Positions 25,740 through 34,841 of a stretch of 64,000 nucleotides of DNA are shown here, piece by piece. Below the pieces are notes generated by a model that was not told the DNA's origin, did no database searches, and worked only from the letters and a program-made list of their open reading frames with translations. This stretch comes from Oscillospiraceae bacterium (lineage in GTDB: Bacteria; Bacillota; Clostridia; Oscillospirales; Ruminococcaceae), in assembly GCA_017427265.1 (NCBI GenBank), contig JAFRTG010000046.1:1-64000 (forward strand). Reading direction: 5' to 3'. The position numbers were made by a program, and so were the translations under genes. The number at the start of each line of letters is the position of its first letter. Position 1 is the stretch's first letter.

Positions 25740-26450
25740 TTATAAAGGTGCGCGCTTGATTTTCGCAAATCTCCGCGGATATTGGGCCGGTGTTTCGGCA
25801 GACTTATGCACAAAAATCAGACGCTTGCTTTCACCCTCAAGCTGATATTCAAATACAGGCAAAAGCTCACATGAAAGCGCTGCCGCAGCGGAATCAAAGC
25901 GCTCCGCAGCAGGATCATAGGTTCTGCCCTTCATCGAAATCAAATTGCCGCCGACCTTCAAAAAAGGTACGCCAAGCTCACTGAGCATAGAGCCGGAAGC
26001 CATCGCTCTGGATACTACAAAGTCAAACTGTTCATAATATGCTTTGTCCCGTGCCAGCTCCTCCGCTCTCCCGCAAACTGTATTTGCAGACAATCCCAGA
26101 GCGGAAACGGCCGCAGAGCAAAACTCAATTTTATGCAGTTCACTGTCCAGCATGGTAACGGACAAACCGGGTCTCAGGACAGCAAGCGGAATCGCAGGAA
26201 TTCCGCCGCCAGTTCCGATATCGAGAACAGCTCCGGAATCAGGCAGAAAACGCAGCAAATACGCAGAATCAAGAAAATGCCTGACCCAGATTTCGGGGAG
26301 AGTCCGCACAGCAGTCACATTCTGCCGCTCAGATTCATCAAGCAGCATTTCCGCATACTTTTGCAGCAGAGCATACTGAGTCTGATCCAGCGCGATATCA
26401 TATTTCATAAAAAGCGCGCTGCATTCCGCAAAAGAGCACTCACTCAGCAT
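25740..26450 (-). CDS. rsmG: 16S rRNA (guanine(527)-N7)-methyltransferase RsmG (GidB)
   Basis: 236 residues from ATG 26450, preceded by AGGTGG at good spacing; a GTG at 26459 is the alternative. SAM-binding motif VLDIGTGGGIPAIPLAV, then LDSELHKIEF and the VVSRAMAS strand. RsmG methylates G527 of 16S rRNA. The start overlaps the mnmG stop by 11 bp, as expected for a coupled mnmE-mnmG-rsmG transcript. Confidence 0.95.
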   Translation of the reverse strand: MLSECSFAECSALFMKYDIALDQTQYALLQKYAEMLLDESERQNVTAVRTLPEIWVRHFLDSAYLLRFLPDSGAVLDIGTGGGIPAIPLAVLRPGLSVTMLDSELHKIEFCSAAVSALGLSANTVCGRAEELARDKAYYEQFDFVVSRAMASGSMLSELGVPFLKVGGNLISMKGRTYDPAAERFDSAAAALSCELLPVFEYQLEGESKRLIFVHKSAETPAQYPRRFAKIKRAPL

Positions 26451-28320
26451 GATAACCACCTGCTTTCAGCCATGTCATCAGAATCGAGACGTCCGCAGGC
26501 GAAACGCCGGATATGCGGGATGCCTGCGCTAGATTCTCCGGTCTGAGTTTGCCGAGCTTCTCGACCGCTTCAGAAGAAAGTCCGTGCACAGCAGCAAAAT
26601 CCGTATCCTGCGGCAGACGGATGCGTTCGAGATTCGCCAAATGCGCATTTTGCTGATCCTGACGCATAATATACTGCTCATATTTGATGCGGTGACTGAC
26701 CTCAGCAGGCTCCTCTCCGCGAAGATCCAGCTGCAGATTCAAAGCAGAGATGACATCAGAAAACGCAACCTGCGGGCGACGCATGATCGTATCCAGCTTG
26801 GCAGCCTGCTTCAGCGGGCTTGTCCCGACTGATTCCAGATATGCATTAACTGCATCAGGCGAAACCGTCAGCATCCGGATTTTCTCAAGTGCCTGCTCGA
26901 TCCGCTGCATTTTTGCGCAGTAAATCTCCCATCTGGAATCCGAAATCAGTCCGTATTCCCGTGCAATCGGGGTCAGACGCGCATCCGCATTGGAATGCCG
27001 CAGCGAAAGCCGGTATTCGCTTCGCGCTGTCATCATCCGGTACGGATCCTCCGTACCCTTTGTAACAAGATCGTCAATCAGCGTGCCGATATACGAGCTT
27101 TTGCGGGTCAGGGACAATTCCTTTTGTCCGAAAACATACGCAGATGCGTTGATTCCGGCGATCAGCCCCTGTGCAGCTGCTTCTTCATAGCCGGATGTTC
27201 CGTTAAACTGTCCGGCCGCATACAGCCCATGGAAATCCCGGAATGCAAGCGTATGAAGCAGGCAAATCGGGTTCACGCAGTCATATTCAATCGCATAAGC
27301 AGGGCGCATGACCTCAATATGCTCAAACCCCTCGACACTGCGCATCATTTTCATCTGCACATACTCCGGCAGCGAGGTACTGAAGCCCTGCAGATACATC
27401 TCATCCGTCGATAGTCCGGTCGGCTCGACAAAAATTTGATGGCGCTCCCGATCCGAAAATCGAATGACCTTATCTTCAATCGAAGGGCAGTAACGCGGTC
27501 CGACCCCGTGAATCATCCCGCTGTACAGCGGTGATTCTCCAATATTTTCACGAATAATCCGATGCGTTTCCGCATTGGTATTTGCAATATAGCAGACCGC
27601 GTCATTCCGGAGCGACCCGCGTTTCGCAAGAAATGAAAAAGGCTGCGGATCCGGGTCGCCGTACTGCGGCTGTAGCTTGTCAAAATCAATACTCCGCCGG
27701 TGTACTCTGCACGGCGTTCCGGTTTTGAATCTGCGCAACTGAATCTGATGTGCTGCCAGCTTTTCCGAAAGATACCGTGCTGGCAGACAGGCATCCGGCC
27801 CGCTGGATTCCCCGGTTTTGCCGATATAAACCATGCCGTTCAGGAATGTACCCGCACAGATGACAGCTGCTTTACAGGAATATGTACCGCCGAAGCGTGT
27901 TTTCACACCGCGGACTGACTGATTCTCATCAATCTCAATGTCGCAGACCTCGCCCTGAATAATGAACAAATTCTCCGTATTTTCGCACAATTTCTTCATG
28001 TACGTATGGTACGCACGGCGATCTTCCTGCGCACGCGGGCTGTGAACGGACACGCCCTTGCTTAGATTCAGCATTCTCATCTGAATGCAGCAGGCGTCAC
28101 CCGCTTCGCCCATAACACCGCCCATTGCATCAATTTCGCGTACCAGATGACCTTTTGCGCTGCCGCCGATTGACGGATTGCACGGCATATTTCCAAGCTG
28201 ATCCAGTGCAATCGTAAACAGTGCAGTTTTACATCCGCGTCGGGCAGATGCAACTGCCGCCTCGATTCCGGCATGTCCGGCTCCGATTACAGCAACATCA
28301 AAATCAGCTAGTTTTTCCAT
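26440..28320 (-). CDS. mnmG: tRNA uridine-5-carboxymethylaminomethyl modification enzyme MnmG (GidA)
   Basis: 626 residues from ATG 28320, preceded by AAGGAG; this matches the family length, whereas the open frame upstream would translate parS palindromes. FAD-binding motif DVAVIGAGHAGIEAA and NMPCNPSIGGSAKGHLVREIDA are typical. With MnmE it installs the cmnm5 group on wobble U34 of several tRNAs. The C-terminal helical domain (SRISGVSPADVSILMTWLK) is complete. Three parS-like palindromes lie in the 96 bp upstream. Confidence 0.97.
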   Translation of the reverse strand: MEKLADFDVAVIGAGHAGIEAAVASARRGCKTALFTIALDQLGNMPCNPSIGGSAKGHLVREIDAMGGVMGEAGDACCIQMRMLNLSKGVSVHSPRAQEDRRAYHTYMKKLCENTENLFIIQGEVCDIEIDENQSVRGVKTRFGGTYSCKAAVICAGTFLNGMVYIGKTGESSGPDACLPARYLSEKLAAHQIQLRRFKTGTPCRVHRRSIDFDKLQPQYGDPDPQPFSFLAKRGSLRNDAVCYIANTNAETHRIIRENIGESPLYSGMIHGVGPRYCPSIEDKVIRFSDRERHQIFVEPTGLSTDEMYLQGFSTSLPEYVQMKMMRSVEGFEHIEVMRPAYAIEYDCVNPICLLHTLAFRDFHGLYAAGQFNGTSGYEEAAAQGLIAGINASAYVFGQKELSLTRKSSYIGTLIDDLVTKGTEDPYRMMTARSEYRLSLRHSNADARLTPIAREYGLISDSRWEIYCAKMQRIEQALEKIRMLTVSPDAVNAYLESVGTSPLKQAAKLDTIMRRPQVAFSDVISALNLQLDLRGEEPAEVSHRIKYEQYIMRQDQQNAHLANLERIRLPQDTDFAAVHGLSSEAVEKLGKLRPENLAQASRISGVSPADVSILMTWLKAGGYHAE

Positions 28321-28337
28321 TTCCGGCTCCTTCCGAT

Positions 28338-28353
28338 TGTTCCACGTGGAACA
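28338..28353. promoter_or_regulatory. parS: parS site 3, just upstream of the mnmG start
   Basis: TGTTCCACGTGGAACA, identical to site 1. It ends about 7 bp from the Shine-Dalgarno sequence of mnmG, so ParB binding could influence local transcription. Confidence 0.88.
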
Positions 28354-28369
28354 ATCCGTTGTTGATAGA

Positions 28370-28385
28370 CATTCCGCGTGAAACA
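28370..28385. promoter_or_regulatory. Degenerate parS-like site
   Basis: CATTCCGCGTGAAACA matches parS at 13 of 16 positions and sits between two exact sites. Confidence 0.55.
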
Positions 28386-28399
28386 ACGCGGAGTCAAAA

Positions 28400-28415
28400 T
28401 GTTCCACGTGGAACA
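28400..28415. promoter_or_regulatory. parS: parS site 4, right after the mnmE stop codon
   Basis: TGTTCCACGTGGAACA, identical to sites 1 and 3. Confidence 0.88.
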
Positions 28416-28416
28416 A

Positions 28417-29763
28417 TCATTTTCCGACACAAAACTTTGAGAAAACGCCGTCAATGACATCCTCAGATACATTCGCGCCTTCAATTTCGCGCAAACGGTT
28501 CGACGCACACTCCAGATCAGCATAGATCATATCCAGCTCAGCGCCGAATGCAACCTGTTCAACAGCAGATGCAAGCGCGTCAGCAGCTTTGCAAATCAAA
28601 GCATTCTGTCTTTCATTGAGCGGCATCGCACCGTGAATTCCGGTCAATGTCCCGTAATGTGCCCGCAGTGCATCCGCGAGCAGTTCAACCGAATCCTCAT
28701 GAATCGCCGCAACAGAAATCAAAGGATACGGCAAAACAGGCGGATTATCGTCAGAAATGTCATTCTTATTCCAGATCACAATCACATTCTGATTCGTACA
28801 GCGGTCGAGCGTCTCGCGGTCTGTATCATCCATTCCGGCGCTCGCGTCGATCACATACAAAACCAAATCCGCCTTTTCAAGCGTTTTATACGCCTGCGAA
28901 ATACCGATGGATTCAATCTCATTGTCCGTATCACGCAGGCCGGCAGTATCCGATAAAATCAGCGTATATTCGCCGATTTTCACTTGTTCTGTTATCACAT
29001 CGCGTGTTGTGCCGGCAATACTTGTGACGATGCTGCGGTCAGTACCGCAAATCCAGTTCATGACGGAGGATTTTCCGGCATTCGGTTTGCCGAGCAAAAC
29101 TGTCCGGATGCCCGATCTCAGGACAAGACCGTTCTGATAATTCTGCGCCATATTCTCCAGCTTATCATGCAGAACTGTCAGCTGCTGCGATAATTTCGTG
29201 CGTTCCAGCTCCGGCGGACATTCCTCGGCATCGTCCATCCAGTAGGCAAGTGCCGACATCAGATCCACAAGCTCATCACTGATTTTGCGCATCTCTGAAC
29301 CAAGTTTCCCGTCCTTGGCATAATTTGCAAGCTGCAGCGCAGCTGCACCGTCAGCCTGAATCACATTCATAACAGCTTCCGCCTGCGAAAGCGACAGCTT
29401 GCCGTTTTCAAACGCACGACGGGTAAATTCTCCCGGACCCGCCGGTTCAGCACCGCATCGGTACAGCAACAATATAATTTGTTTTGTTAAGTAAATACCG
29501 CCGTGGCAGGTGATTTCAACCGTATCCTCTCCGGTATAGCTGTGCGGCGCACGGAACACCGTCAGTACAACGTCATCCAGCACGGTTTCGCCGTCGTACA
29601 CATGCCCGTATGCACAGGAATATCCCCGCATCTCCGTGACTTTTGTGCCGTCCGCAGAACGAAACGCACGTTCTGCAATGCGAAACGCATCCGCTCCGGA
29701 AATACGGATCATCGCAATACCGCCGGCTGCATCCGGCGTAGAAATTGCTGCAATCGTCTTCAT
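28417..29763 (-). CDS. mnmE: tRNA modification GTPase MnmE (TrmE)
   Basis: 448 residues from ATG 29763 with GAGGGG upstream. N-terminal tetrahydrofolate-binding domain (MKTIAAISTPDAAGGIAMIRISG), helical domain, and GTPase domain with G1 GKPNAGKSS, G2 GTTRD, G3 DTAG and G4 NKND. The C-terminus FCVGK is the conserved catalytic CxGK. It is the GTPase partner of MnmG in wobble-uridine modification. A terminator separates it from jag. Confidence 0.97.
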   Translation of the reverse strand: MKTIAAISTPDAAGGIAMIRISGADAFRIAERAFRSADGTKVTEMRGYSCAYGHVYDGETVLDDVVLTVFRAPHSYTGEDTVEITCHGGIYLTKQIILLLYRCGAEPAGPGEFTRRAFENGKLSLSQAEAVMNVIQADGAAALQLANYAKDGKLGSEMRKISDELVDLMSALAYWMDDAEECPPELERTKLSQQLTVLHDKLENMAQNYQNGLVLRSGIRTVLLGKPNAGKSSVMNWICGTDRSIVTSIAGTTRDVITEQVKIGEYTLILSDTAGLRDTDNEIESIGISQAYKTLEKADLVLYVIDASAGMDDTDRETLDRCTNQNVIVIWNKNDISDDNPPVLPYPLISVAAIHEDSVELLADALRAHYGTLTGIHGAMPLNERQNALICKAADALASAVEQVAFGAELDMIYADLECASNRLREIEGANVSEDVIDGVFSKFCVGK

Positions 29764-29775
29764 AGTCCCCTCAAA

Positions 29776-29802
29776 AAGAACGGGCGGCAAAAAAGCCGCC
29801 CG
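29776..29802 (-). terminator. Terminator between jag and mnmE
   Basis: CGGGCGGC and GCCGCCCG form a perfect 8-bp stem around TTTTTT, followed on the minus strand by TTCTTTTT. It would limit readthrough from the rpmH-jag transcript into mnmE. Confidence 0.85.
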
Positions 29803-29808
29803 ATCCGA

Positions 29809-30855
29809 TCAGATATCAATTTTACCGTAAACGCCGGCGTTCAGCGAATCTTCCGGCTTCGGACGTTTATAATCCTTTTCAAAGCTGGTCGAAAGATCCA
29901 GCTTGCGCGGACCTTCACCGCTCGGTCTGCGGTCACGGCGATCGCGGCGATCATTCCGTCTGCTGCCTCTGCCGCGGTCGCGGTCATTCCGGTCAAACCG
30001 GCCGTTTCCGCTGCGGAAGCCGCGTGCATTGCGGTCATCCTTCTTATAGTCCGGCGCGGAATCATTCGTGATAATGACTTTTCTGTTCGGCTCTTCGCCG
30101 GAGGAATGCGAGGAAACGCCTTCGATCTCGGTCACGGCGGAGTGAATAATCCGGCGCTCATAGGGGTTCATCGGCTCCAGTGCGACGCTTCTGCCGGTGC
30201 GGAGCACGCTCTTGCTGATACGCTGTGCAAGATCCTGCAGCGCCTTTCTACGCTTTTCGCGGTAGCCGCAGGTGTCGATCGTCAGGCGAACATAATCCTT
30301 GTCGCCGCGGTTTGCAACCATCGAGGTCAGATACTGCAGGGCGTCGAGCGTATCGCCGCGTCTGCCGATCAGGGAACCTGCGCCGTTGCCTTCAAGCGTA
30401 AAGGAGATTCCGTTTTCCAGACGGCCGGATGCCTTGACATCTGGAGCGAGCTGTGCGAGCACCTGCTCCAGATAAGCAGCGCCGACTTGCATTTTTTCAA
30501 GCTGAACCTCCGGAGAAACCTCCGATTTTGCGTCATTTTCATCATCTGCATCAGGCTCGTCCGCAGCTTCTGCGATATCAGCCGCCGGCTCTGCGGGAGC
30601 AGATTCCGCGACAGTCATTTCCGCTGCCGGAACAGCAGCAGGCGTTTCCGCCGGAATCACGGGTTCAGAGGCTGCCGGTGCGGTGTAGCTGGCCTGCACG
30701 CGGTACTCCTCTTTTTTGCCGAACAAACCGCTCAGAATCGAGCGCTTCGGTTCTTCAAGAACCTGGAAGTCAATGTCGGAAACCGGGACGCCAAAGGCGT
30801 CAGCGGCCATTTGCTTGGCCTCTTCGAGTGTAGAGGCGCTGAAGATCTCGGTCAT
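29809..30855 (-). CDS. jag: Jag/KhpB-type RNA-binding protein (SpoIIIJ-associated)
   Basis: 348 residues from ATG 30855. Jag-N domain (residues 1-50, ending LSGLFGKKEEYRV), an Ala/Glu/Pro-rich acidic linker (~55-120), KH domain with GSLIGRRGDTLDALQ, and R3H domain (MNPYERRIIHSAV). Unusually, about 80 residues follow R3H, beginning with a strongly Arg/Asp-rich stretch (RNDRDRGRGSRRNDRRDRR) that suggests extra RNA contacts. KhpB proteins bind RNA and affect cell division and elongation. It directly follows yidC as in most Firmicutes. Confidence 0.93.
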   Translation of the reverse strand: MTEIFSASTLEEAKQMAADAFGVPVSDIDFQVLEEPKRSILSGLFGKKEEYRVQASYTAPAASEPVIPAETPAAVPAAEMTVAESAPAEPAADIAEAADEPDADDENDAKSEVSPEVQLEKMQVGAAYLEQVLAQLAPDVKASGRLENGISFTLEGNGAGSLIGRRGDTLDALQYLTSMVANRGDKDYVRLTIDTCGYREKRRKALQDLAQRISKSVLRTGRSVALEPMNPYERRIIHSAVTEIEGVSSHSSGEEPNRKVIITNDSAPDYKKDDRNARGFRSGNGRFDRNDRDRGRGSRRNDRRDRRDRRPSGEGPRKLDLSTSFEKDYKRPKPEDSLNAGVYGKIDI

Positions 30856-30893
30856 GTAGTCAGATCCCCTTTCTTTCGTAAATTCGGGAGAAA

Positions 30894-32045
30894 TCACTTA
30901 TCGTCAGAAGAATCGCTTTCCGTAGGTGCTTCCTCTCCGTATTTCAAAGCAGTACGTTTCCGCGCTGCTTCAATCAGCTTTTTCTCATATTCCGCACGTT
31001 CCTTGCGGGACATGCCGTCATCGCCGTCAGAATACTGCGTATGGTTTGCAGCGCCGCCGTTCTGCTGTGCCTGCATCTGCGCCGACTGTTCCATCATGCG
31101 CTGCATCCAGCCCGGACCCTTGGCAATCTGCTTTTCTTTTTCCTTGTTATTGATCCGCTCAAGGCGTTCACCGGAAAGATACTTATAGAGCAGCAGCTGC
31201 ACGATCAGTGTCAGAACTGCATTGACGAGCCAGTAGAAGCTCAGACCTGCCGGCGCCTTCATGCCGATCCAGATCGTCATCAGCGGTGAGAGGTACAGCA
31301 TTGCATTGGCAGCGCCCATCTGTCTGGCCGCATCGGGGTTGGTCTTTCTGGTATGTCTCTGCGTGATAATGGTCTGAGCCAGATAAACCAGCGCAGCCAG
31401 AATCGGCAGCAGAATGAGCATCAGGCTGGTAAAGCTCCAGCCGTTTTCCGGATGCAGACTCGGCATACCTGCAAGGTCAAAGCCGAGGAAGGTGTTGTCA
31501 AAGCCGCTCAGCTTCTCATTGAAGCCGGCCAGCGACTGAAAGATCTCCGGATGAGCCTTGGAATGCTGCAGCAGCAGCAGCTCCGGACGGCCGCTGACAA
31601 ATTTTGCAGCTTTGTCAATATCTTCATAGAGATGCTGATCGACGAGCCACTGCGTCAGCAGTTCCTTTGCACGGTCGATCTGCTCGACCGGCAGCCGCAG
31701 GATATAGGTCAGCGGACGCAGCACGACAAAGAACACCGGAAACAGCAGGAAAATCGTGAGGAACGAACTCAGGCAGCCGGCACTCGGATTGATGCCCTCC
31801 TCCGTAAAGAGCTTGTTCTGCTCCTCCTGCACACGCGTCGGATTATTCGGAAACGCCTTTTTGATCTTGGCAATCTTCGGCGCAATCATAGCCTGTCTGG
31901 CCTGCGTCACCTGCATTTTATAGGTGCTCGGCAGAGTAAGCAGCTTAATCAGGATGGTAAACAGAATCATCGAAAGGCCGTAATTGTGCACGACCTGATA
32001 GATATAGTAAAGAATCAAGCCCATCAGCTTGGAAATGGCGGTCAA
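30894..32045 (-). CDS. yidC: Membrane protein insertase YidC/Oxa1
   Basis: 383 residues with a TTG start at 32045, chosen because GGAGG lies 8 nt upstream and the reading frame above it overlaps yidD. Oxa1 core with MILFTILIKLLTLPSTYKMQ, the conserved Arg in VTQARQAM, and about five membrane helices. The C-terminal tail is long and charged. It inserts membrane proteins with or without the Sec translocon. Unlike many Firmicutes YidC proteins no lipoprotein signal Cys is visible at the N-terminus. Confidence 0.93.
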   Translation of the reverse strand: MTAISKLMGLILYYIYQVVHNYGLSMILFTILIKLLTLPSTYKMQVTQARQAMIAPKIAKIKKAFPNNPTRVQEEQNKLFTEEGINPSAGCLSSFLTIFLLFPVFFVVLRPLTYILRLPVEQIDRAKELLTQWLVDQHLYEDIDKAAKFVSGRPELLLLQHSKAHPEIFQSLAGFNEKLSGFDNTFLGFDLAGMPSLHPENGWSFTSLMLILLPILAALVYLAQTIITQRHTRKTNPDAARQMGAANAMLYLSPLMTIWIGMKAPAGLSFYWLVNAVLTLIVQLLLYKYLSGERLERINNKEKEKQIAKGPGWMQRMMEQSAQMQAQQNGGAANHTQYSDGDDGMSRKERAEYEKKLIEAARKRTALKYGEEAPTESDSSDDK

Positions 32046-32065
32046 AGTGAATTCCTCCGTATAGA

Positions 32066-32416
32066 TCAATTTATCCGCCGAAACCCGCGCCAGCGGGTCC
32101 GGGGAGCAAGCAGCCACTCATATTCCAGCGCATGACGCTGTGCAGGTGTCAGCGGATCGGGCTGCAGGATTTTATGCCGGCCGAGCAGATCAAACTGCAG
32201 CGGAACAGGGTCCCAGCCGCCGTCCGAGAACGGATTGCAGCGCAGGATCCGGAGCGTTCCGAGCCAGGTTCCGCGGATGATGCCGAAGCGTTCGATTGCA
32301 CCGAGCGCATAGGCAGAACAGCTTGGGCGGAACCGGCAGACAGCCGGAAACAGCGGTGAAATGAACCGCCGGTAGAATCGGATCGGTGCGGTATAGAGAT
32401 ACCGCAGGGGTTTCAT
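32066..32416 (-). CDS. yidD: Membrane protein insertion efficiency factor YidD
   Basis: 116 residues, slightly longer than the usual 70-90. Hallmarks [19 protein letters not shown] and [17 protein letters not shown] are present. YidD is a small membrane-associated helper of YidC. Its start overlaps the rnpA stop by 4 bp. Confidence 0.95.
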   Translation of the reverse strand: MKPLRYLYTAPIRFYRRFISPLFPAVCRFRPSCSAYALGAIERFGIIRGTWLGTLRILRCNPFSDGGWDPVPLQFDLLGRHKILQPDPLTPAQRHALEYEWLLAPRTRWRGFRRIN

Positions 32417-32832
32417 GGCTTCGCCCCGGCAGCATTGTTGCCGGAACGGCCGGTTCGTTTTTGCCTCTGATTCGGTGTGCAGGGAATTTCTCCGCTGCTG
32501 ACGCCGTTGCAGTGCCGCACGCCGCGGGTACAGAAGGCCTCTGTCAGCACGGTTGATGACTGCTCAGGCAGTGTACTGCGCGCAACCACGACAATGTCAA
32601 TGCCGATGGGAAGCATCGGCTCTGCAGCCGCATAGGCTGCACGGATGATCCGCTTGGCGCGGTTCCGTTTGACGGCATTGCCGATCTTTTTGCCTGCCGT
32701 GATGCCGAGACGGTTGCAGGGCAGGCCGTTCGGCCGCACATAGATCAGTGCAGAACCGAGCGAGCAGAATGCACCGGCCCGGTAAAGCCGCTGAAAGTCC
32801 GCATTCCGGTTCAGAATCTGCGTAAAGAGCAT
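32413..32832 (-). CDS. rnpA: Ribonuclease P protein component
   Basis: 139 residues from ATG 32832 (GGAGTG upstream). RNase P protein motif [20 protein letters not shown] is clear. With the RNA subunit it matures tRNA 5' ends. About 20 extra basic residues follow the core. Located between rpmH and yidD in the standard order. Confidence 0.95.
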   Translation of the reverse strand: MLFTQILNRNADFQRLYRAGAFCSLGSALIYVRPNGLPCNRLGITAGKKIGNAVKRNRAKRIIRAAYAAAEPMLPIGIDIVVVARSTLPEQSSTVLTEAFCTRGVRHCNGVSSGEIPCTPNQRQKRTGRSGNNAAGAKP

Positions 32833-32883
32833 AAACGCCACACTCCGATGGTTATGGTTCGGGATATACGCGGTCCGGTAGCA

Positions 32884-32916
32884 AAAAAGAGCCACAAATC
32901 ACTTGCGGCTCTTTTA
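32884..32916 (-). terminator. Hairpin between rpmH and rnpA (partial terminator)
   Basis: AAAAGAGCC pairs with GGCTCTTTT around a 13-nt loop and the minus strand continues with T residues. Attenuation here would make more L34 than RNase P protein, as is known in other bacteria. Confidence 0.75.
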
Positions 32917-32929
32917 CTGGCGTATCGGA

Positions 32930-33064
32930 TCAGTAGGTCAGTCTTGCACGACCCTTTGCACGGCGGCGAGCCAAAACCTTACGGCCATTTGCGGTTGCCA
33001 TACGCTTCCGGAAGCCATGCTCCATCTTGCGGTGCCGCTTTTTCGGCTGATATGTTCTTTTCAT
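32930..33064 (-). CDS. rpmH: 50S ribosomal protein L34
   Basis: 44 residues, [20 protein letters not shown] at the start and the usual [17 protein letters not shown] end. It is the first gene of the rnpA-yidD-yidC-jag transcript. In most Firmicutes dnaA lies just upstream and divergent; here that position is held by a two-component system. Confidence 0.97.
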   Translation of the reverse strand: MKRTYQPKKRHRKMEHGFRKRMATANGRKVLARRRAKGRARLTY

Positions 33065-33419
33065 GGAAAACGTCACTCCTTTTCTTTCGTATCATCATGC
33101 GGCCGTTCCCGGCAGCATCGGATTACTGGATTGGATACAGGTTCCGTGCGGACAGTCCGCCCGGATACAAATACCCCTGCAAGGTTTGATTATACAGGAA
33201 AAACGTGAAAAAGTCAAGGGGACAGCGTGAACTTTGTGCACCCTGCTGAGAAACCATGCTATGCAGCATACGGTTATATGCAAATCCGTTAGGCCGTTCA
33301 AAACAATGCAAAACAGCCTGCAGGAAGCGGCAGCCGGAAATTGATTTTTTATATATTTCCCTATTTCCCAAATGAGTGCCCCGGATGCCGCCTCCTGTGC
33401 TGTACGGGTTCAGGCAGCA
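33065..33419. other. Intergenic region between rpmH and the histidine kinase gene
   Basis: Holds the rpmH promoter and leader (about 118 nt). I looked for DnaA boxes here because this is the usual oriC neighbourhood and found none. The 33220-33419 part carries no gene or clear terminator. Confidence 0.65.
33189..33217 (-). promoter_or_regulatory. Promoter of the rpmH operon
   Basis: TTGACT (33217-33212), 17-bp spacer, TATAAT (33194-33189) on the minus strand. Confidence 0.82.
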
Positions 33420-34841
33420 TCAGTTCTGCTCCGGATGAATGACGAACCAGAACGTCGAACCTGCACCGACGGTGCTGTCAACGCCGAATGCATAATCATG
33501 CATCCGCAGAATCGCCTTGACGATCGACAGTCCGAGTCCGGTGCCGCGCACCTCTCGCTTATAGTTCTCGCTGCGGTAATATTTGTCAAAGATGCGGGAA
33601 AGCGTCTCCTGATCCATGCCCGCGCCGGTATCCCGGACAGCAATGCGGATGCCCTCCGCAGTATGCTGCATGGTCACAAAAATCTGCTTGTCCTCGCCGG
33701 TATAGTTCATGGCGTTGTTCATCAGGTTGCAGATGACCTGCTCGATCTTGCCGGCATCGCAGCAGACCTCAGCCGGTCCGTCCGTCTCCAGCGTAAAGGT
33801 ATAGCCGGAAACGGTGCTCAGACCGCGGTAGCGGTCCACGATCTCGGTCAGACGCTGCTCCATATCGAATTCCGTGCGTTCGAGCTTCATTTTGCCGTTT
33901 TCGAGCTTGGAAAGGTCGAGGATATCATTGACCAGCGCCGTCAGGCGGTCGGTCTCCTCAATGATCACCTGCAGATGCTCTGCGCGCTTGACCGGATTGT
34001 CGCCGGAAAGATCACGGATCATCTCTGCATAGGCCTTGAGCATCGTCAGCGGCGTCCGCAGGTCATGCGATGCATTTGCAATCAGGTCGCGCTGCATCGC
34101 GTCCACACGGTTAATCTCATGGCTGGCATAGGTCAGCGTTTCGGCAAGACGCTCCGCCTCATCGTAGCCGTGGCCGTCAAACTGGATATCATAGCGCCCG
34201 TGTGCAAGCTGCTCCGCATCCTTGGTCACGCGGACGATCGGCTTTGCAAGGCGGTCAGAGACGACACTCGAGATCATAAACCCGATCAGGATGAGAATGA
34301 TCGTGATGATGATGAGCTGCCGCCGGATGATGCTGACGGTCGCAGAGACCGGCGCAATCGGCGCATTCAGGAACAGATAGCCCTCCGGCATTGAAAGTGA
34401 GCCGATCACCCTGACATAAATCATCTGCTCCGTATTTGTGACCGGATGTGTTTCCCGCGTCACATAGATGCCGTCCGGGGCATTCTGTGCACGCTGCGCC
34501 AGCTCCAGACAGGCATTGTAAGCCCCGTGGATGAAGCAGCTGCCGACGATATCCTGCCGGTAAAGGCTGCGCCCGAAGCGGTCGCGGATCTCAATACAGA
34601 AATCATTGCGCACGGCCATATCGTGATACTGCTCATCGTAGTCCTCGGCTCCTGATTCGTAGAGCTCAATCATCTTATCGGCCACGCGCATGATATCCTT
34701 GGTTTTCATGGAGTCATAGAAGCGCTGCAGAAACAGCACCTGACACACCCACAGCAGCAGAAATGTCAGCAGGACGATGGTGATGAACCAGAACCAGATC
34801 GTCAGCCGCATACTGCTGTTGCGTCTGCGCTTATGCTTCAA
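33420..34841 (-). CDS. Sensor histidine kinase of an OmpR-type two-component system
   Basis: 473 residues with a TTG start overlapping the response regulator stop by 11 bp. Two membrane helices (about 15-38 and 170-195) bracket a ~130-residue extracellular sensor, followed by HAMP, the HisKA H-box NASHDLRTPLTMLKAY and an HATPase_c domain (NLMNNAMNYT, DTGAGMD, GTGLGLSIVKAI). The architecture resembles PhoR/ResE-class kinases; the signal is not evident. It is cotranscribed with the regulator. Confidence 0.92.
   Translation of the reverse strand: MKHKRRRNSSMRLTIWFWFITIVLLTFLLLWVCQVLFLQRFYDSMKTKDIMRVADKMIELYESGAEDYDEQYHDMAVRNDFCIEIRDRFGRSLYRQDIVGSCFIHGAYNACLELAQRAQNAPDGIYVTRETHPVTNTEQMIYVRVIGSLSMPEGYLFLNAPIAPVSATVSIIRRQLIIITIILILIGFMISSVVSDRLAKPIVRVTKDAEQLAHGRYDIQFDGHGYDEAERLAETLTYASHEINRVDAMQRDLIANASHDLRTPLTMLKAYAEMIRDLSGDNPVKRAEHLQVIIEETDRLTALVNDILDLSKLENGKMKLERTEFDMEQRLTEIVDRYRGLSTVSGYTFTLETDGPAEVCCDAGKIEQVICNLMNNAMNYTGEDKQIFVTMQHTAEGIRIAVRDTGAGMDQETLSRIFDKYYRSENYKREVRGTGLGLSIVKAILRMHDYAFGVDSTVGAGSTFWFVIHPEQN

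Noticed and set aside
28321-28416. 32-residue N-terminal extension of MnmG
   Set aside because: The extension translates parS palindromes; the ATG at 28320 has AAGGAG and gives the normal family length.
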